DNA from: an uncultured Eubacteriales bacterium
GTDB taxonomy: Bacteria; Bacillota; Clostridia; Oscillospirales; CAG-272
DNA: 14,351 nt
NCBI GenBank assembly: GCA_905201895.1
Contig: CAJKPX010000056.1
Span: 1-14,351, forward strand
Reading direction: 5' to 3'
Numbering within the stretch: the first letter of the stretch is position 1; each line of letters starts with the position of its first letter. Below, piece by piece: positions 7,226 through 14,326 of the stretch. The position numbers and the translations under genes are program-made. The notes under the pieces are model-generated. The model had not been told where the DNA came from. It worked only from the letters and a program-made list of their open reading frames with translations, and searched no databases.

Positions 7226-7234
7226 CACCAAAAA
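7204..7234 (+). promoter_or_regulatory. Candidate AraC-type operator: 10-bp direct repeat with 21-bp spacing
   Basis: TCACCAAAAA occurs at 7204-7213 and again at 7225-7234, exactly 21 bp apart, or two helical turns. This matches the half-site spacing of classical AraC sites. The repeat overlaps the spacer, -10 and start region of the regulator's own promoter and lies about 44-74 bp upstream of the GH36 start, so one bound dimer could repress the regulator and activate the enzymes. This is inferred from geometry. Confidence 0.55.
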
Positions 7235-7247
7235 GGAGGTGCGAAAC

Positions 7248-8081
7248 GTGAAGGATACCAAAAAGAGCGAAAGCCGACTCCATGCGATCCATCCGTTCGA
7301 CGTGAGTGTGTTTTATGTAGAGCACCTGCTCTCGTCAGGGGAGCGCGCTCCCGAATCGCACGTGCATCCCGAATGCGAGATTTATATCAACCTCTCGGGC
7401 GACGTTTCCTTTATGGTTGAGCGCCGCGTTTATCCGATCCTGCCGGGACATATCGTGATCACGCGACCGTTTGAATACCATCATTGCATTTATCACAGCA
7501 ATGCGCCCCATCAGCATTTCTGGATGCTGTTTTCCGCAAACGGCAACGAGCGTCTTTTTCCGCGCTTTTTCGAGCGTCGCGTGGGGGAGGAGAACCTTCT
7601 CACGCTTCCCTCCGACCGCCACCCCGAGCTTTTTGCTCTCTGCCGCGAAATGGCGGAGCAGGAGACCGATGAGCCAACGCGCTACCGTCAGTTCTTCCAC
7701 CTGATGAGCCTGCTCGATCAGGCATCCGTTTCACATTCAACCGCCGACGCCTATCCGCCCGACGTTGCTCTGGCGCTCGATCGCATCAATCAGCACTATG
7801 CCGAGCCGCTCACGGTTTCCGAGCTTGCGCGCGAGGCACACGTCAGCGTCAACACGCTCGAGCGGCATTTTAGCGAGCTTTTGCACATGACCCCCACTGC
7901 CTACCTCAAAAAGAAGCGCCTCGGCGTTGCGGCAGAGCTGCTTTGGGAGGGGGCGTCGGTTTCGGAGGCGTGCACCGCGAGCGGATTTTCCGACTATTCC
8001 AACTTCATCGCGCTGTTCAAGCGCACCTACGGCATAACGCCGCTCCAATACAAAAAAGGTGACCGCAAGGGCGTGAGTTGA
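7248..8081 (+). CDS. AraC-family transcriptional regulator
   Basis: A 277-residue regulator starting at GTG 7248, with AAGGAGG (7233-7239) eight bases upstream. The in-frame GTG at 7239 overlaps that site and is rejected. Residues 35-80 form a cupin-like sensor domain (HVHPECEIYINLSGDVSF...LPGHIVITRP). Residues 173-270 are the double helix-turn-helix domain: first motif VSELAREAHVSVNTLERHF, second VSEACTASGFSDYSNFIALF, then the signature FKRTYGITPLQYK. Family members bind a sugar through the cupin and activate neighbouring catabolic genes. Its divergent position beside the GH36/GH-N operon and the shared direct repeat make that operon the likely target. A LacI-type gene follows after 111 bp. 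Confidence 0.92.
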   Translation: MKDTKKSESRLHAIHPFDVSVFYVEHLLSSGERAPESHVHPECEIYINLSGDVSFMVERRVYPILPGHIVITRPFEYHHCIYHSNAPHQHFWMLFSANGNERLFPRFFERRVGEENLLTLPSDRHPELFALCREMAEQETDEPTRYRQFFHLMSLLDQASVSHSTADAYPPDVALALDRINQHYAEPLTVSELAREAHVSVNTLERHFSELLHMTPTAYLKKKRLGVAAELLWEGASVSEACTASGFSDYSNFIALFKRTYGITPLQYKKGDRKGVS

Positions 8082-8192
8082 TCGACCGTGACTCTCCCGA
8101 TGCGAGAACCTTTGCTCAATCACGATTTTTGAATGCTTGGTCTGCCCCGTGCGTTCACGGAGCGGAATAGAAAATACGAAACGGAGGACGCA

Positions 8193-9155
8193 ATGACACT
8201 CAGCAAGCTGGCACGTTTGGCAAACGTATCGGTCTCGGTGGTCTCCAAGGCCTTTTCGGGCAGGGAGGGAGTCAGCGATACGATGCGTGAGCACGTGTTT
8301 GCGGTTGCACGCGAGCACGGATGCTTTCAACAGTTTTACCACGCTCCCTACGATAAGCCTGTGGTTGCCGTGATCATCCCCGAGGCGATCAGCGGCTTTT
8401 ATATCCGATATATCGAGGTGCTCAAGGCGAGCATGGAGGAGCATCACTTCACCATGCTCCTCTCGATCAGCAATTTCGACCGTCAGCTCGCAAACGAGCT
8501 GGTGCGCTACTACACCGAGCACGGAAAGGTGGACGGTCTGTTTCTTGTCGACTCGGCTGACGTGTTGCCCGAGAACAGCACCACCGCCATCGTTTCGCTG
8601 GGAAATCATGCCTCGGTCGGCGCCCGTATCCACCGTGATCTGCGTGCCGGCATTCGCAGCTGTCTGACCTATCTGCGGAATATGGGGCACACACACATCG
8701 GCTACGTGGGCGAGCCACTCACCGAATCCAAGCGCGAGACGCTTGTGGAGATTATGCGAGAGGTGGGGATTGAGGTACGCGGGGAATGGATCGTGACCTC
8801 GTTTGCCCGCTTTGAGGAGGCGGGACGCGACGGTGTGCGGCGTTTGCTTGCCTGCCGCGAACGTCCCACCGCCATCATCGGCGCATATTCCTACATCACG
8901 CAGGGAATCCTGCAGGAGCTCCGTGAAAACGGATTTTCGATTCCGCAGGACTTTTCGGTGGTGTCGATGGACAGTGACCCCGCACCGCTCGATTCCACAC
9001 TCGACGTTACCTGTATTCCATCCGGGATCGAGTCGATCTGTAACACCGCTCTCCGCGTGCTCCGCGAGCGCATGCGCACCGATGACCCGAACAGGTCCGA
9101 GCTGATCGTGCTGGAGAATGAATTTCACGAGGGCGAAAGCGTGCGAAGACTCTGA
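8193..9155 (+). CDS. LacI-family transcriptional regulator with atypical hinge
   Basis: A 320-residue LacI-type protein. The start is ATG 8193, with ACGGAGGA (8181-8188) just upstream, and places the helix-turn-helix at the very N-terminus (MTLSKLARLANVSVSVVSKA). A periplasmic-binding-protein-like effector domain follows from about residue 55 (VVAVIIPEAISGFY..., later GYVGEPL and a C-terminal SVVSMDSD). The hinge normally reads like YxPNxxAxxL, but residues 40-55 are REHGCFQQFYHAPYDK, so DNA binding or operator preference may be unusual. It follows the AraC gene on the same strand without a clear promoter, so the two may be cotranscribed. The terminator at 9184-9220 ends the unit. The effector and targets are not visible. 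Confidence 0.9.
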   Translation: MTLSKLARLANVSVSVVSKAFSGREGVSDTMREHVFAVAREHGCFQQFYHAPYDKPVVAVIIPEAISGFYIRYIEVLKASMEEHHFTMLLSISNFDRQLANELVRYYTEHGKVDGLFLVDSADVLPENSTTAIVSLGNHASVGARIHRDLRAGIRSCLTYLRNMGHTHIGYVGEPLTESKRETLVEIMREVGIEVRGEWIVTSFARFEEAGRDGVRRLLACRERPTAIIGAYSYITQGILQELRENGFSIPQDFSVVSMDSDPAPLDSTLDVTCIPSGIESICNTALRVLRERMRTDDPNRSELIVLENEFHEGESVRRL

Positions 9156-9183
9156 TTTTGCGAAAAACAAATCAAATCAAGAA

Positions 9184-9220
9184 GACCGTCTCAAACAGCA
9201 AATTTGAGACGGTCCTTTTT
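9184..9220 (+). terminator. Rho-independent terminator between convergent LacI-type genes
   Basis: A perfect 12-bp stem, GACCGTCTCAAA (9184-9195) with 9203-9214, a 7-base loop and then CCTTTTT. It lies 28 bp after the stop of the plus-strand LacI gene. The minus-strand gene ends at 9226 and reads into the same hairpin, but its T-run is poorer, so it may act in both directions with the plus direction stronger. Confidence 0.9.
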
Positions 9221-9225
9221 GTGTT

Positions 9226-10257
9226 TTATTCCTTTGCTTCCTTGACCCAATCGGTGGTCTGGCGCAGAAAGAGTCGGGTGGGGAGCACGATCTGACGCTT
9301 TTCCTCGGCTTGTTGGTCGGGATTTTCTTTAATCAGGTTATAGAGGAGCTCGGAGGCGATGTTTGCCATATTCTTTTTGGAAACGCTGACCGAGGAGAGC
9401 TCGATGGGGAAGGTATAGTCCGAGCAGATGTTATCAAAGCCCATCACCGAAATATCCTGCGGAATCCGAAGTCCGAGTCCCATGATCACGTTGATGATGC
9501 GGTAGGCGAGAATATCGTTGAAGGAGAGGATCGCGGTGCATTTCGGCGTGCGAAGCAGAAACTCGCGGATCAGTGCCGAATTGTTCACGTCGGTGAGCGC
9601 CAGATCGAGCACGCAGCTCTCGTCAAAGGCAATGCCTGCCTCCTCAAGGGCACGGACGTACCCTGACAATCGCTCGCGGCTGGAGGAAATGCAATCGCTT
9701 ACCTTCACGCAGGCGATATGCCTGTGTCCGAGTGAGAGCAGATGACGGGTAGCAAGATAGGCGCCCGCGGTATCGTCGCAAACCACGTAGTTTGTCGGCA
9801 ACGTTTCGTCAAAGTGTCGACCGATCAGCACGTAGGGGATTTTTGATTTTTCCAGGAGATGGATGCTGTCGGTGTTTGCCTGTGTAGGGCAGATGATCAC
9901 GCCGTCCACGTTCTGCCCGATCGAGAGACGAACCGCATTGATCTCATCCTCCACGCTCTCGTTGGTGTTCATGAAGAAGGGCGTGATTCCAACTTCACTG
10001 AAGAAGCGCTCGATCTCGCGGAACACGATGGTGAAGTGGGGATTGATGATATCGGGCAGAATTACCGAGATCACGCGGCTCTTGCCCGATTTGATACTGC
10101 TGGCGCGCAGATTGGGGATATATTCAAGCTGCTCGGCAACCTCTCGTATTTTCTTTTTGGTTGCCTCGGAAATATCGGGTGCGTCGCGCAGGGCATGGGA
10201 GATGGTGTTGATCGAATAGCCTGTGGCTTCTGCGATCTCCTTGAGTCTGACCTTCAT
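9226..10257 (-). CDS. LacI-family transcriptional repressor
   Basis: A 343-residue canonical LacI/GalR-type regulator. The start is ATG 10255-10257, preceded by AAAGGAA on the minus strand; an upstream extension to 10311 would include the promoter and is rejected. The helix-turn-helix is residues 3-24 (VRLKEIAEATGYSINTISHAL). The hinge is YIPNLRAS (46-53), with Ile at the usual minor-groove Leu position. A sugar-binding domain runs from about 62 (RVISVILPDIINPHF...) to the end, including a typical ISVMGFDNI near the C-terminus. It is transcribed divergently from the lipoprotein/phosphoesterase operon, whose promoter is followed by a CpG-centred palindrome of LacI type, so it probably represses that operon. 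No competing gene of a metabolic kind adjoins it. Confidence 0.93.
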   Translation of the reverse strand: MKVRLKEIAEATGYSINTISHALRDAPDISEATKKKIREVAEQLEYIPNLRASSIKSGKSRVISVILPDIINPHFTIVFREIERFFSEVGITPFFMNTNESVEDEINAVRLSIGQNVDGVIICPTQANTDSIHLLEKSKIPYVLIGRHFDETLPTNYVVCDDTAGAYLATRHLLSLGHRHIACVKVSDCISSSRERLSGYVRALEEAGIAFDESCVLDLALTDVNNSALIREFLLRTPKCTAILSFNDILAYRIINVIMGLGLRIPQDISVMGFDNICSDYTFPIELSSVSVSKKNMANIASELLYNLIKENPDQQAEEKRQIVLPTRLFLRQTTDWVKEAKE

Positions 10258-10290
10258 AGCGGTTTCCTTTCTGCCTCGTTGTACTTCCAT

Positions 10291-10318
10291 ATTATAGCAT
10301 AACTTTGTCAAAAATCAA
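10291..10318 (-). promoter_or_regulatory. Promoter of the minus-strand LacI gene
   Basis: On the minus strand the -10 is TATAAT (10291-10296) in the extended form TGCTATAAT, with TTGATT (10313-10318) as -35 at 16 bp spacing. A perfect TTGACA at 10306-10311 is only nine bases from this -10 and cannot serve it. The start near 10285 gives a leader of about 28 bases. Confidence 0.65.
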
Positions 10319-10321
10319 ATG

Positions 10322-10377
10322 TTTTTTTAATTTTTTTGCTCTTTTTGGATCTTTTTTTTCGTTTTATCTTTGTTTTT
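10322..10377. other. Phased T-tracts, probable intrinsically curved DNA
   Basis: T-runs of 4-8 bases begin at 10322, 10331, 10342, 10352, 10362 and 10373, close to one helical turn apart. Phased A/T-tracts are known to bend DNA. The stretch lies between the divergent LacI and lipoprotein promoters and upstream of both. Confidence 0.65.
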
Positions 10378-10386
10378 GGTTCTCTT

Positions 10387-10415
10387 GAACAAAATGTTCC
10401 CGAAATGTTTGTTCG
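10387..10415. promoter_or_regulatory. Inverted and direct repeats upstream of the lipoprotein promoter
   Basis: GAACA-AAA-TGTTC (10387-10399) is a perfect 13-bp inverted repeat, followed by CGAA-7-TTCG (10401-10415). AAATGTT also recurs at 10392 and 10403, 11 bp apart. The group ends 11 bp before the -35, where an activator could bind. No specific regulator is identified. Confidence 0.35.
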
Positions 10416-10425
10416 TTTTCAATAG

Positions 10426-10454
10426 CTGACATAAAAGACTTTTTGTGGTATAAT
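10426..10454 (+). promoter_or_regulatory. Promoter of the lipoprotein/phosphoesterase operon
   Basis: CTGACA (10426-10431, five of six consensus), a 17-bp spacer and TATAAT (10449-10454) in the extended form TGGTATAAT. Transcription should start near 10461, 58 bases before the ATG. Confidence 0.8.
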
Positions 10455-10468
10455 TTTTATGTAGATTT

Positions 10469-10484
10469 ACATTATCGTTAATGT
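10469..10484. promoter_or_regulatory. Candidate LacI-type operator, CpG-centred palindrome
   Basis: ACATTATCGTTAATGT is symmetric about the central CG (10476-10477), with six of seven positions matching in each arm. Located about +9 to +24 from the predicted start, it would block transcription when bound. CpG-centred palindromes are typical for LacI-family proteins with a hinge helix, and the divergent LacI gene is the obvious candidate. Confidence 0.6.
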
Positions 10485-10518
10485 TGGTAAAAAAGACCAA
10501 GTGAAAGGATTTGCTCAA

Positions 10519-13329
10519 ATGATGAAACGCATGAAGAAATCACTCGTATCATCGCTTCTGTTTTTGCTTTCGTTTCTGTTGATTCTGGGAGCGAGCGGAT
10601 GCACACCCGCCGCGCCCGATCCCAACGGACCCAAGGATACCGACACCTCCGATTCGGCATCCGAAACCGAAACCGAAACCGATGAGCCGCTCAATCTCAA
10701 GGATTTTTTTGGGGGCACACCCAACGAATATGTTGTGATCTATTCCTCCAAGGCGCCCACATCGGTTAACCGCTCCGCCAAGGGCTTGGCAATGTCGCTC
10801 AACGCGCGCTACGGCACCGAAATCCGCAGCAGAGCCGATTCGATGGTGGAAGCATCCAAGAGCAAAAAAGAAATTCTGATCGGTTCCACCAACCGCACGG
10901 AGAGCACCAAAGCCGAGGCAGAGCTGAAAAACGAAAACGATTTTATCATTCGTTGGAGCGGGACGCGCCTGGTGGTGATCGGAAACAGTGCAGCGGCAAC
11001 CGTTCGCGCAATCGACTATCTGATGCAGCATTATCTGCTTGCCGACTACGATACCCTGATGCTTGAGGAGGACCTCAATCTCGATTGGAATTTCGAGGAA
11101 AAGAGCGCCTGCGCCTTTGAGCTTGCAAACAATTATCAGATTATTTACGGTGCGGATGCCGACGATCAGGTGCGCCTGCTTGCAAACGAGCTTGCAACCA
11201 CCATCAAGGAGATGACGGGCATTCGCATCACGGCAACCTCCGACCGCCGAAGCAACGGCAGCTCCGCCTCCAAGGAGCTCCTGCTCGGCGAAACCAACCG
11301 TGCGGAATCCACCGAGGCATCGCAGAGGCTTGGGTATCTCGACTACGAGGTCGGCTTCCACGATACCAAGATCGTTCTTGCGGGCGGAAGCTACGAGTCG
11401 CTTCGTCGCGCCGTATCGCAGTTTATCGAAATGATCTACGCGGGTGAGGTCACGTCGCTCTCCGATTCGGAGCTGACCTATCACGAGGACTTTATGACGG
11501 CATACGATCGCTCGCCCTGCGTCACCGATTTTGATTCCTTCACCCCCGTTTGGGCGGGCGAATTCACGCCGCCCTCTTGGCTGTTCGATCTGGACGAAAA
11601 GATCTATTCGCTCACCGCAATGAACGGACGCAACATGAGCGCCGTTAACAACGGAGACGGTGCGCATTATCCGCTCGGCTCTGCCGAGGCGATCGCGAGT
11701 GCGATCAAGGCGGGCGTGGACCTGGTAACGGTTGATGCACGCGAAACCAAGGACGGCGTTCTTATCGTTGCCCCGAGCAGCGAGCTTTCACTCTTCACCA
11801 ATGCGGGTGATCTTGCCGGTATCAACGGAAACCCGACCTCCACCGAGCTTTCCGAGTGGACGTGGGAGCAGGTGAGCCGCCTGCGCCTGCTCGATTCGGA
11901 CCGCAAGGCAACCGAATACGGCGTGGTCACGCTCTTTGAGGTAATCGAGCTCTGCCGTGAACGCTGCCTGCTTTGGGTGGAGGGACACGTCGACTACGAT
12001 TTCACGCACATTCTTTATCAGCTTCTCGGTGAGCTCAACGCCTACCGCTCGCACTACGAGCCTGATCCCGACTGCGTGACCTACCGCAAGCCGCACACCC
12101 TGCAAACGCTCGAATATTGGCTCTCCAAGGACGAGAGCAGCGAGGAGCTCGCCACGATCGTGGAGCTCTATGACGAATACATCAACAAGCAGGACCACTG
12201 GATGCGTATGCTCTGGTGGGTCGGTGGGGAGGAGACCACCTCCGCCGACGGCGAAACGGTTGCTGCGTGGACGGCTATGCGTGAGGAGAAACAGACCTTC
12301 CTCTACAGCTGTGACATCGTGAATTACTGCAAGTACATCGCCGAAAACTACGAGGCTGCAACCGAGGACACCAACGCCTACGCGAGCAATGACACCTACA
12401 CCATCCGCGAGAGCGATCTTGGCGGCAGAGTGCTGGTGGTTTCGGATATGCACTATTTCAACAAGAATAACGACCTTGGGTACACGATGGATGAGCGCAT
12501 CCAACTCCTGGTTGATTACATTATGAAGGAATACAACGGACGCGGACTCGACGCAGTTCTGCTCCTGGGCGATCTTTCCACCGATAACTATACGGCAAGC
12601 TACGATAAGGTCGAGGGCGGCTTCAAGGATACCGACAACGACGGCTATATCGACCACGACAGCGAGGGCAACACCTTCTACATGATGCAGTTTATCAAGC
12701 GCTACATGGAAAAGCTGCCCGTTCCCGTCTTTGCGCTCCCGGGCAACCACGATAGCTTCACAAACGAGATTTGGAGAGAAACCTTCGGCTATGACCGTCA
12801 GTACAGCTTCACGGTCGGCTCCACCGCCTTTCTCATGCTCGACACCTTCTACGCCGACGGAAATCGTCAGAACGGTGCGGGTGCCGATTATAAGGGCATC
12901 GACTCCGAGTGGCTCAACGCCGAGCTTGCGGAATATCAGGCAGACGAGGGAATTACCGATATCATCGTTTCGTCGCACTATTTCCAATCTCCCGCAGAGC
13001 TTCGCAATATCTCGGAGGCAAATTCCAAGGTGCGCTGCTTCTTCCACGGACACACCCACATCTACAAGGTCACCGAGCTGAACACGGGCGCCTATATTAT
13101 CAATGAAGGCGGCTTCTCGTATACCGCGTTTGCAAGCGAGACCACGCCCAGGTATTGGGACTTCGGCTTCCTTGATCTGCGCACCTCGTGGGGATATCAG
13201 ATCGTGGAATGGAACGAGGATACCATGGTTACCTATCACTACACCGTGAAGGCGGACTACAAGGGAACCAACATGGATTATTCCTACACCGACGAGATCA
13301 AAACAACCGACATTACACTCAGAGAGTGA
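10519..13329 (+). CDS. Exported lipoprotein: tandem accessory domains, degenerate GDPD-like barrel and metallophosphoesterase
   Basis: A protein of about 936 residues starting at ATG 10519, with AAAGGA (10504-10509) nine bases upstream; the next codon is also ATG. A signal peptide ends in the lipobox ASGC (Cys28), followed by a Ser/Thr/Glu-rich linker (SETETETDEP), so the protein should be membrane-anchored outside the cell. Residues 70-190 and 195-320 are two similar units, each with E(I/L)L(I/L)G.TNR.ES, resembling N-terminal accessory domains of glycosidases such as GH67 or GH20. Residues 360-510 resemble a glycerophosphodiester phosphodiesterase barrel (AIKAGVDLVTVDARETKDGVL...) but lack its HRG, E-x-D and HD residues. 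Residues 636-900 are a complete calcineurin-like metallophosphoesterase: SDMH, GDLSTD, GNHD (742-745), SSHYF and GHTH (844-847). A DTDNDGYID loop lies at 704-712. The substrate is unknown. Confidence 0.85.
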   Translation: MMKRMKKSLVSSLLFLLSFLLILGASGCTPAAPDPNGPKDTDTSDSASETETETDEPLNLKDFFGGTPNEYVVIYSSKAPTSVNRSAKGLAMSLNARYGTEIRSRADSMVEASKSKKEILIGSTNRTESTKAEAELKNENDFIIRWSGTRLVVIGNSAAATVRAIDYLMQHYLLADYDTLMLEEDLNLDWNFEEKSACAFELANNYQIIYGADADDQVRLLANELATTIKEMTGIRITATSDRRSNGSSASKELLLGETNRAESTEASQRLGYLDYEVGFHDTKIVLAGGSYESLRRAVSQFIEMIYAGEVTSLSDSELTYHEDFMTAYDRSPCVTDFDSFTPVWAGEFTPPSWLFDLDEKIYSLTAMNGRNMSAVNNGDGAHYPLGSAEAIASAIKAGVDLVTVDARETKDGVLIVAPSSELSLFTNAGDLAGINGNPTSTELSEWTWEQVSRLRLLDSDRKATEYGVVTLFEVIELCRERCLLWVEGHVDYDFTHILYQLLGELNAYRSHYEPDPDCVTYRKPHTLQTLEYWLSKDESSEELATIVELYDEYINKQDHWMRMLWWVGGEETTSADGETVAAWTAMREEKQTFLYSCDIVNYCKYIAENYEAATEDTNAYASNDTYTIRESDLGGRVLVVSDMHYFNKNNDLGYTMDERIQLLVDYIMKEYNGRGLDAVLLLGDLSTDNYTASYDKVEGGFKDTDNDGYIDHDSEGNTFYMMQFIKRYMEKLPVPVFALPGNHDSFTNEIWRETFGYDRQYSFTVGSTAFLMLDTFYADGNRQNGAGADYKGIDSEWLNAELAEYQADEGITDIIVSSHYFQSPAELRNISEANSKVRCFFHGHTHIYKVTELNTGAYIINEGGFSYTAFASETTPRYWDFGFLDLRTSWGYQIVEWNEDTMVTYHYTVKADYKGTNMDYSYTDEIKTTDITLRE

Positions 13330-13349
13330 AAACGCGCAGGAGAATCGTT

Positions 13350-14261
13350 ATGAAAAAGAAAACATGCAGAGTCTTGCTCGTTTCCGACATGCACTACACC
13401 ACGGAGGAAACGCACGCAGAATTGAAGCTCAAGTTTCCCAAGTCCAACACCTCGGCTGCGGTGGGCGACGCCTTTGGTCACACGCAGCGCGAGAAGGTGG
13501 AAAAGGTTTTTGAGGGAATTGCTTATGAGGATGCCAAGGAGCCGCTCGACGCGGTGTTCGTTCTGGGTGACCTCTCAGTCGACGATTACAATTTCCGCAA
13601 TTTGCCGATCAACTATTGTGAGCAATTTAAGATCGACTGCCTCGACCGTTTGCGCTGCCCGTCCTTCGTGCTGGCAGGAAATCATGATAGCTATCCCGAC
13701 GAGCTCTGGCGTGAGGTGTTCGGCTATGGCAGACAGTATTCGGTCACGGTTGCCGATCAGGTGTTCATCATGCTCGACACCTTTGCCGCCTGCCCCGCAT
13801 CGGGAGCGTCGGGGGCCAAGTATACCCCCGTCGACGTTGATTTTCTCAAGAGCGAGCTCGCCAGATGCCGAGGGAAAAACATCTTCCTCTGCTCCCACTA
13901 TTTCAACGTCAAGGGCGAGAGCGAGGAGTTCCAGCGTCTGGTCAGAGAATCCGATGATATCATCTGCCTGTTCCACGGTCACACGCACCATAACGCCGTG
14001 ATTGATCTCGGCGAGGCATACGGCAACAAGCAGCTCTTTGATATCGGCGGCTACGGATACCACGGCATGGTGATCGACGGAAAATACAATTTTTCGCAGT
14101 TTGACCCCGCATGGGCTTGGGGTTATCAGATTCTCGAAATTTCCGAGAACGGAATCTCCACCTATCACCGCAAGCCTCCCATTCATTACGTTGCAGGAAA
14201 CGGCGTGTTTGATATGGAGGAAACGATCTCGGGTGAGCGCACCTACGGTCTGCGCTTCTAA
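13350..14261 (+). CDS. Cytosolic calcineurin-like metallophosphoesterase
   Basis: A 303-residue protein starting at ATG 13350, with CAGGAGA (13337-13343) correctly placed. It has no signal peptide, so it is cytoplasmic. All five metal-site motifs are present: SDMH (12-15), GDLSVD (73-78), GNHD (110-113), SHYF with His183, and GHTH (209-212). Such enzymes use two metal ions to hydrolyse phosphomonoesters or diesters. It closely resembles the C-terminal domain of the preceding lipoprotein (GNHDS..(D/E)(I/L)WRE.FGY.RQYS.TV, then MLDTF), so the two are paralogues in one operon, separated by 20 bp. It lacks the acidic-loop insertion of the lipoprotein. The substrate cannot be told. No terminator was seen after it. 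Confidence 0.9.
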   Translation: MKKKTCRVLLVSDMHYTTEETHAELKLKFPKSNTSAAVGDAFGHTQREKVEKVFEGIAYEDAKEPLDAVFVLGDLSVDDYNFRNLPINYCEQFKIDCLDRLRCPSFVLAGNHDSYPDELWREVFGYGRQYSVTVADQVFIMLDTFAACPASGASGAKYTPVDVDFLKSELARCRGKNIFLCSHYFNVKGESEEFQRLVRESDDIICLFHGHTHHNAVIDLGEAYGNKQLFDIGGYGYHGMVIDGKYNFSQFDPAWAWGYQILEISENGISTYHRKPPIHYVAGNGVFDMEETISGERTYGLRF

Positions 14262-14326
14262 ACACGGAAAATGCTTGACCGTAGCCGAGGCAGAAGAGGT
14301 TGATACCTTGCAAGAGAGGAAAACGC

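Noticed and set aside
8147..8160. CCGTG/CACGG inverted repeat before the plus-strand LacI gene as an operator
   Set aside because: The stem is only 5 bp, and no promoter was found near it.
7737..9170. Minus-strand open frame (477 codons) across the AraC and LacI genes
   Set aside because: It spans two well-supported genes and their intergenic gap, and its product has no recognisable motif.
10306..10311. Perfect minus-strand TTGACA as -35 of the LacI promoter
   Set aside because: Only nine bases separate it from the TATAAT at 10291-10296, too few for a SigA-type promoter.
10327..10518. Minus-strand Lys-rich open frame of 63 codons
   Set aside because: It is produced by the T-tract region and overlaps the lipoprotein promoter and operator; no ribosome binding site.
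11788..13239. Minus-strand open frame (483 codons) opposite the lipoprotein
   Set aside because: It is the antisense shadow of the barrel and phosphoesterase domains, with no independent signal.
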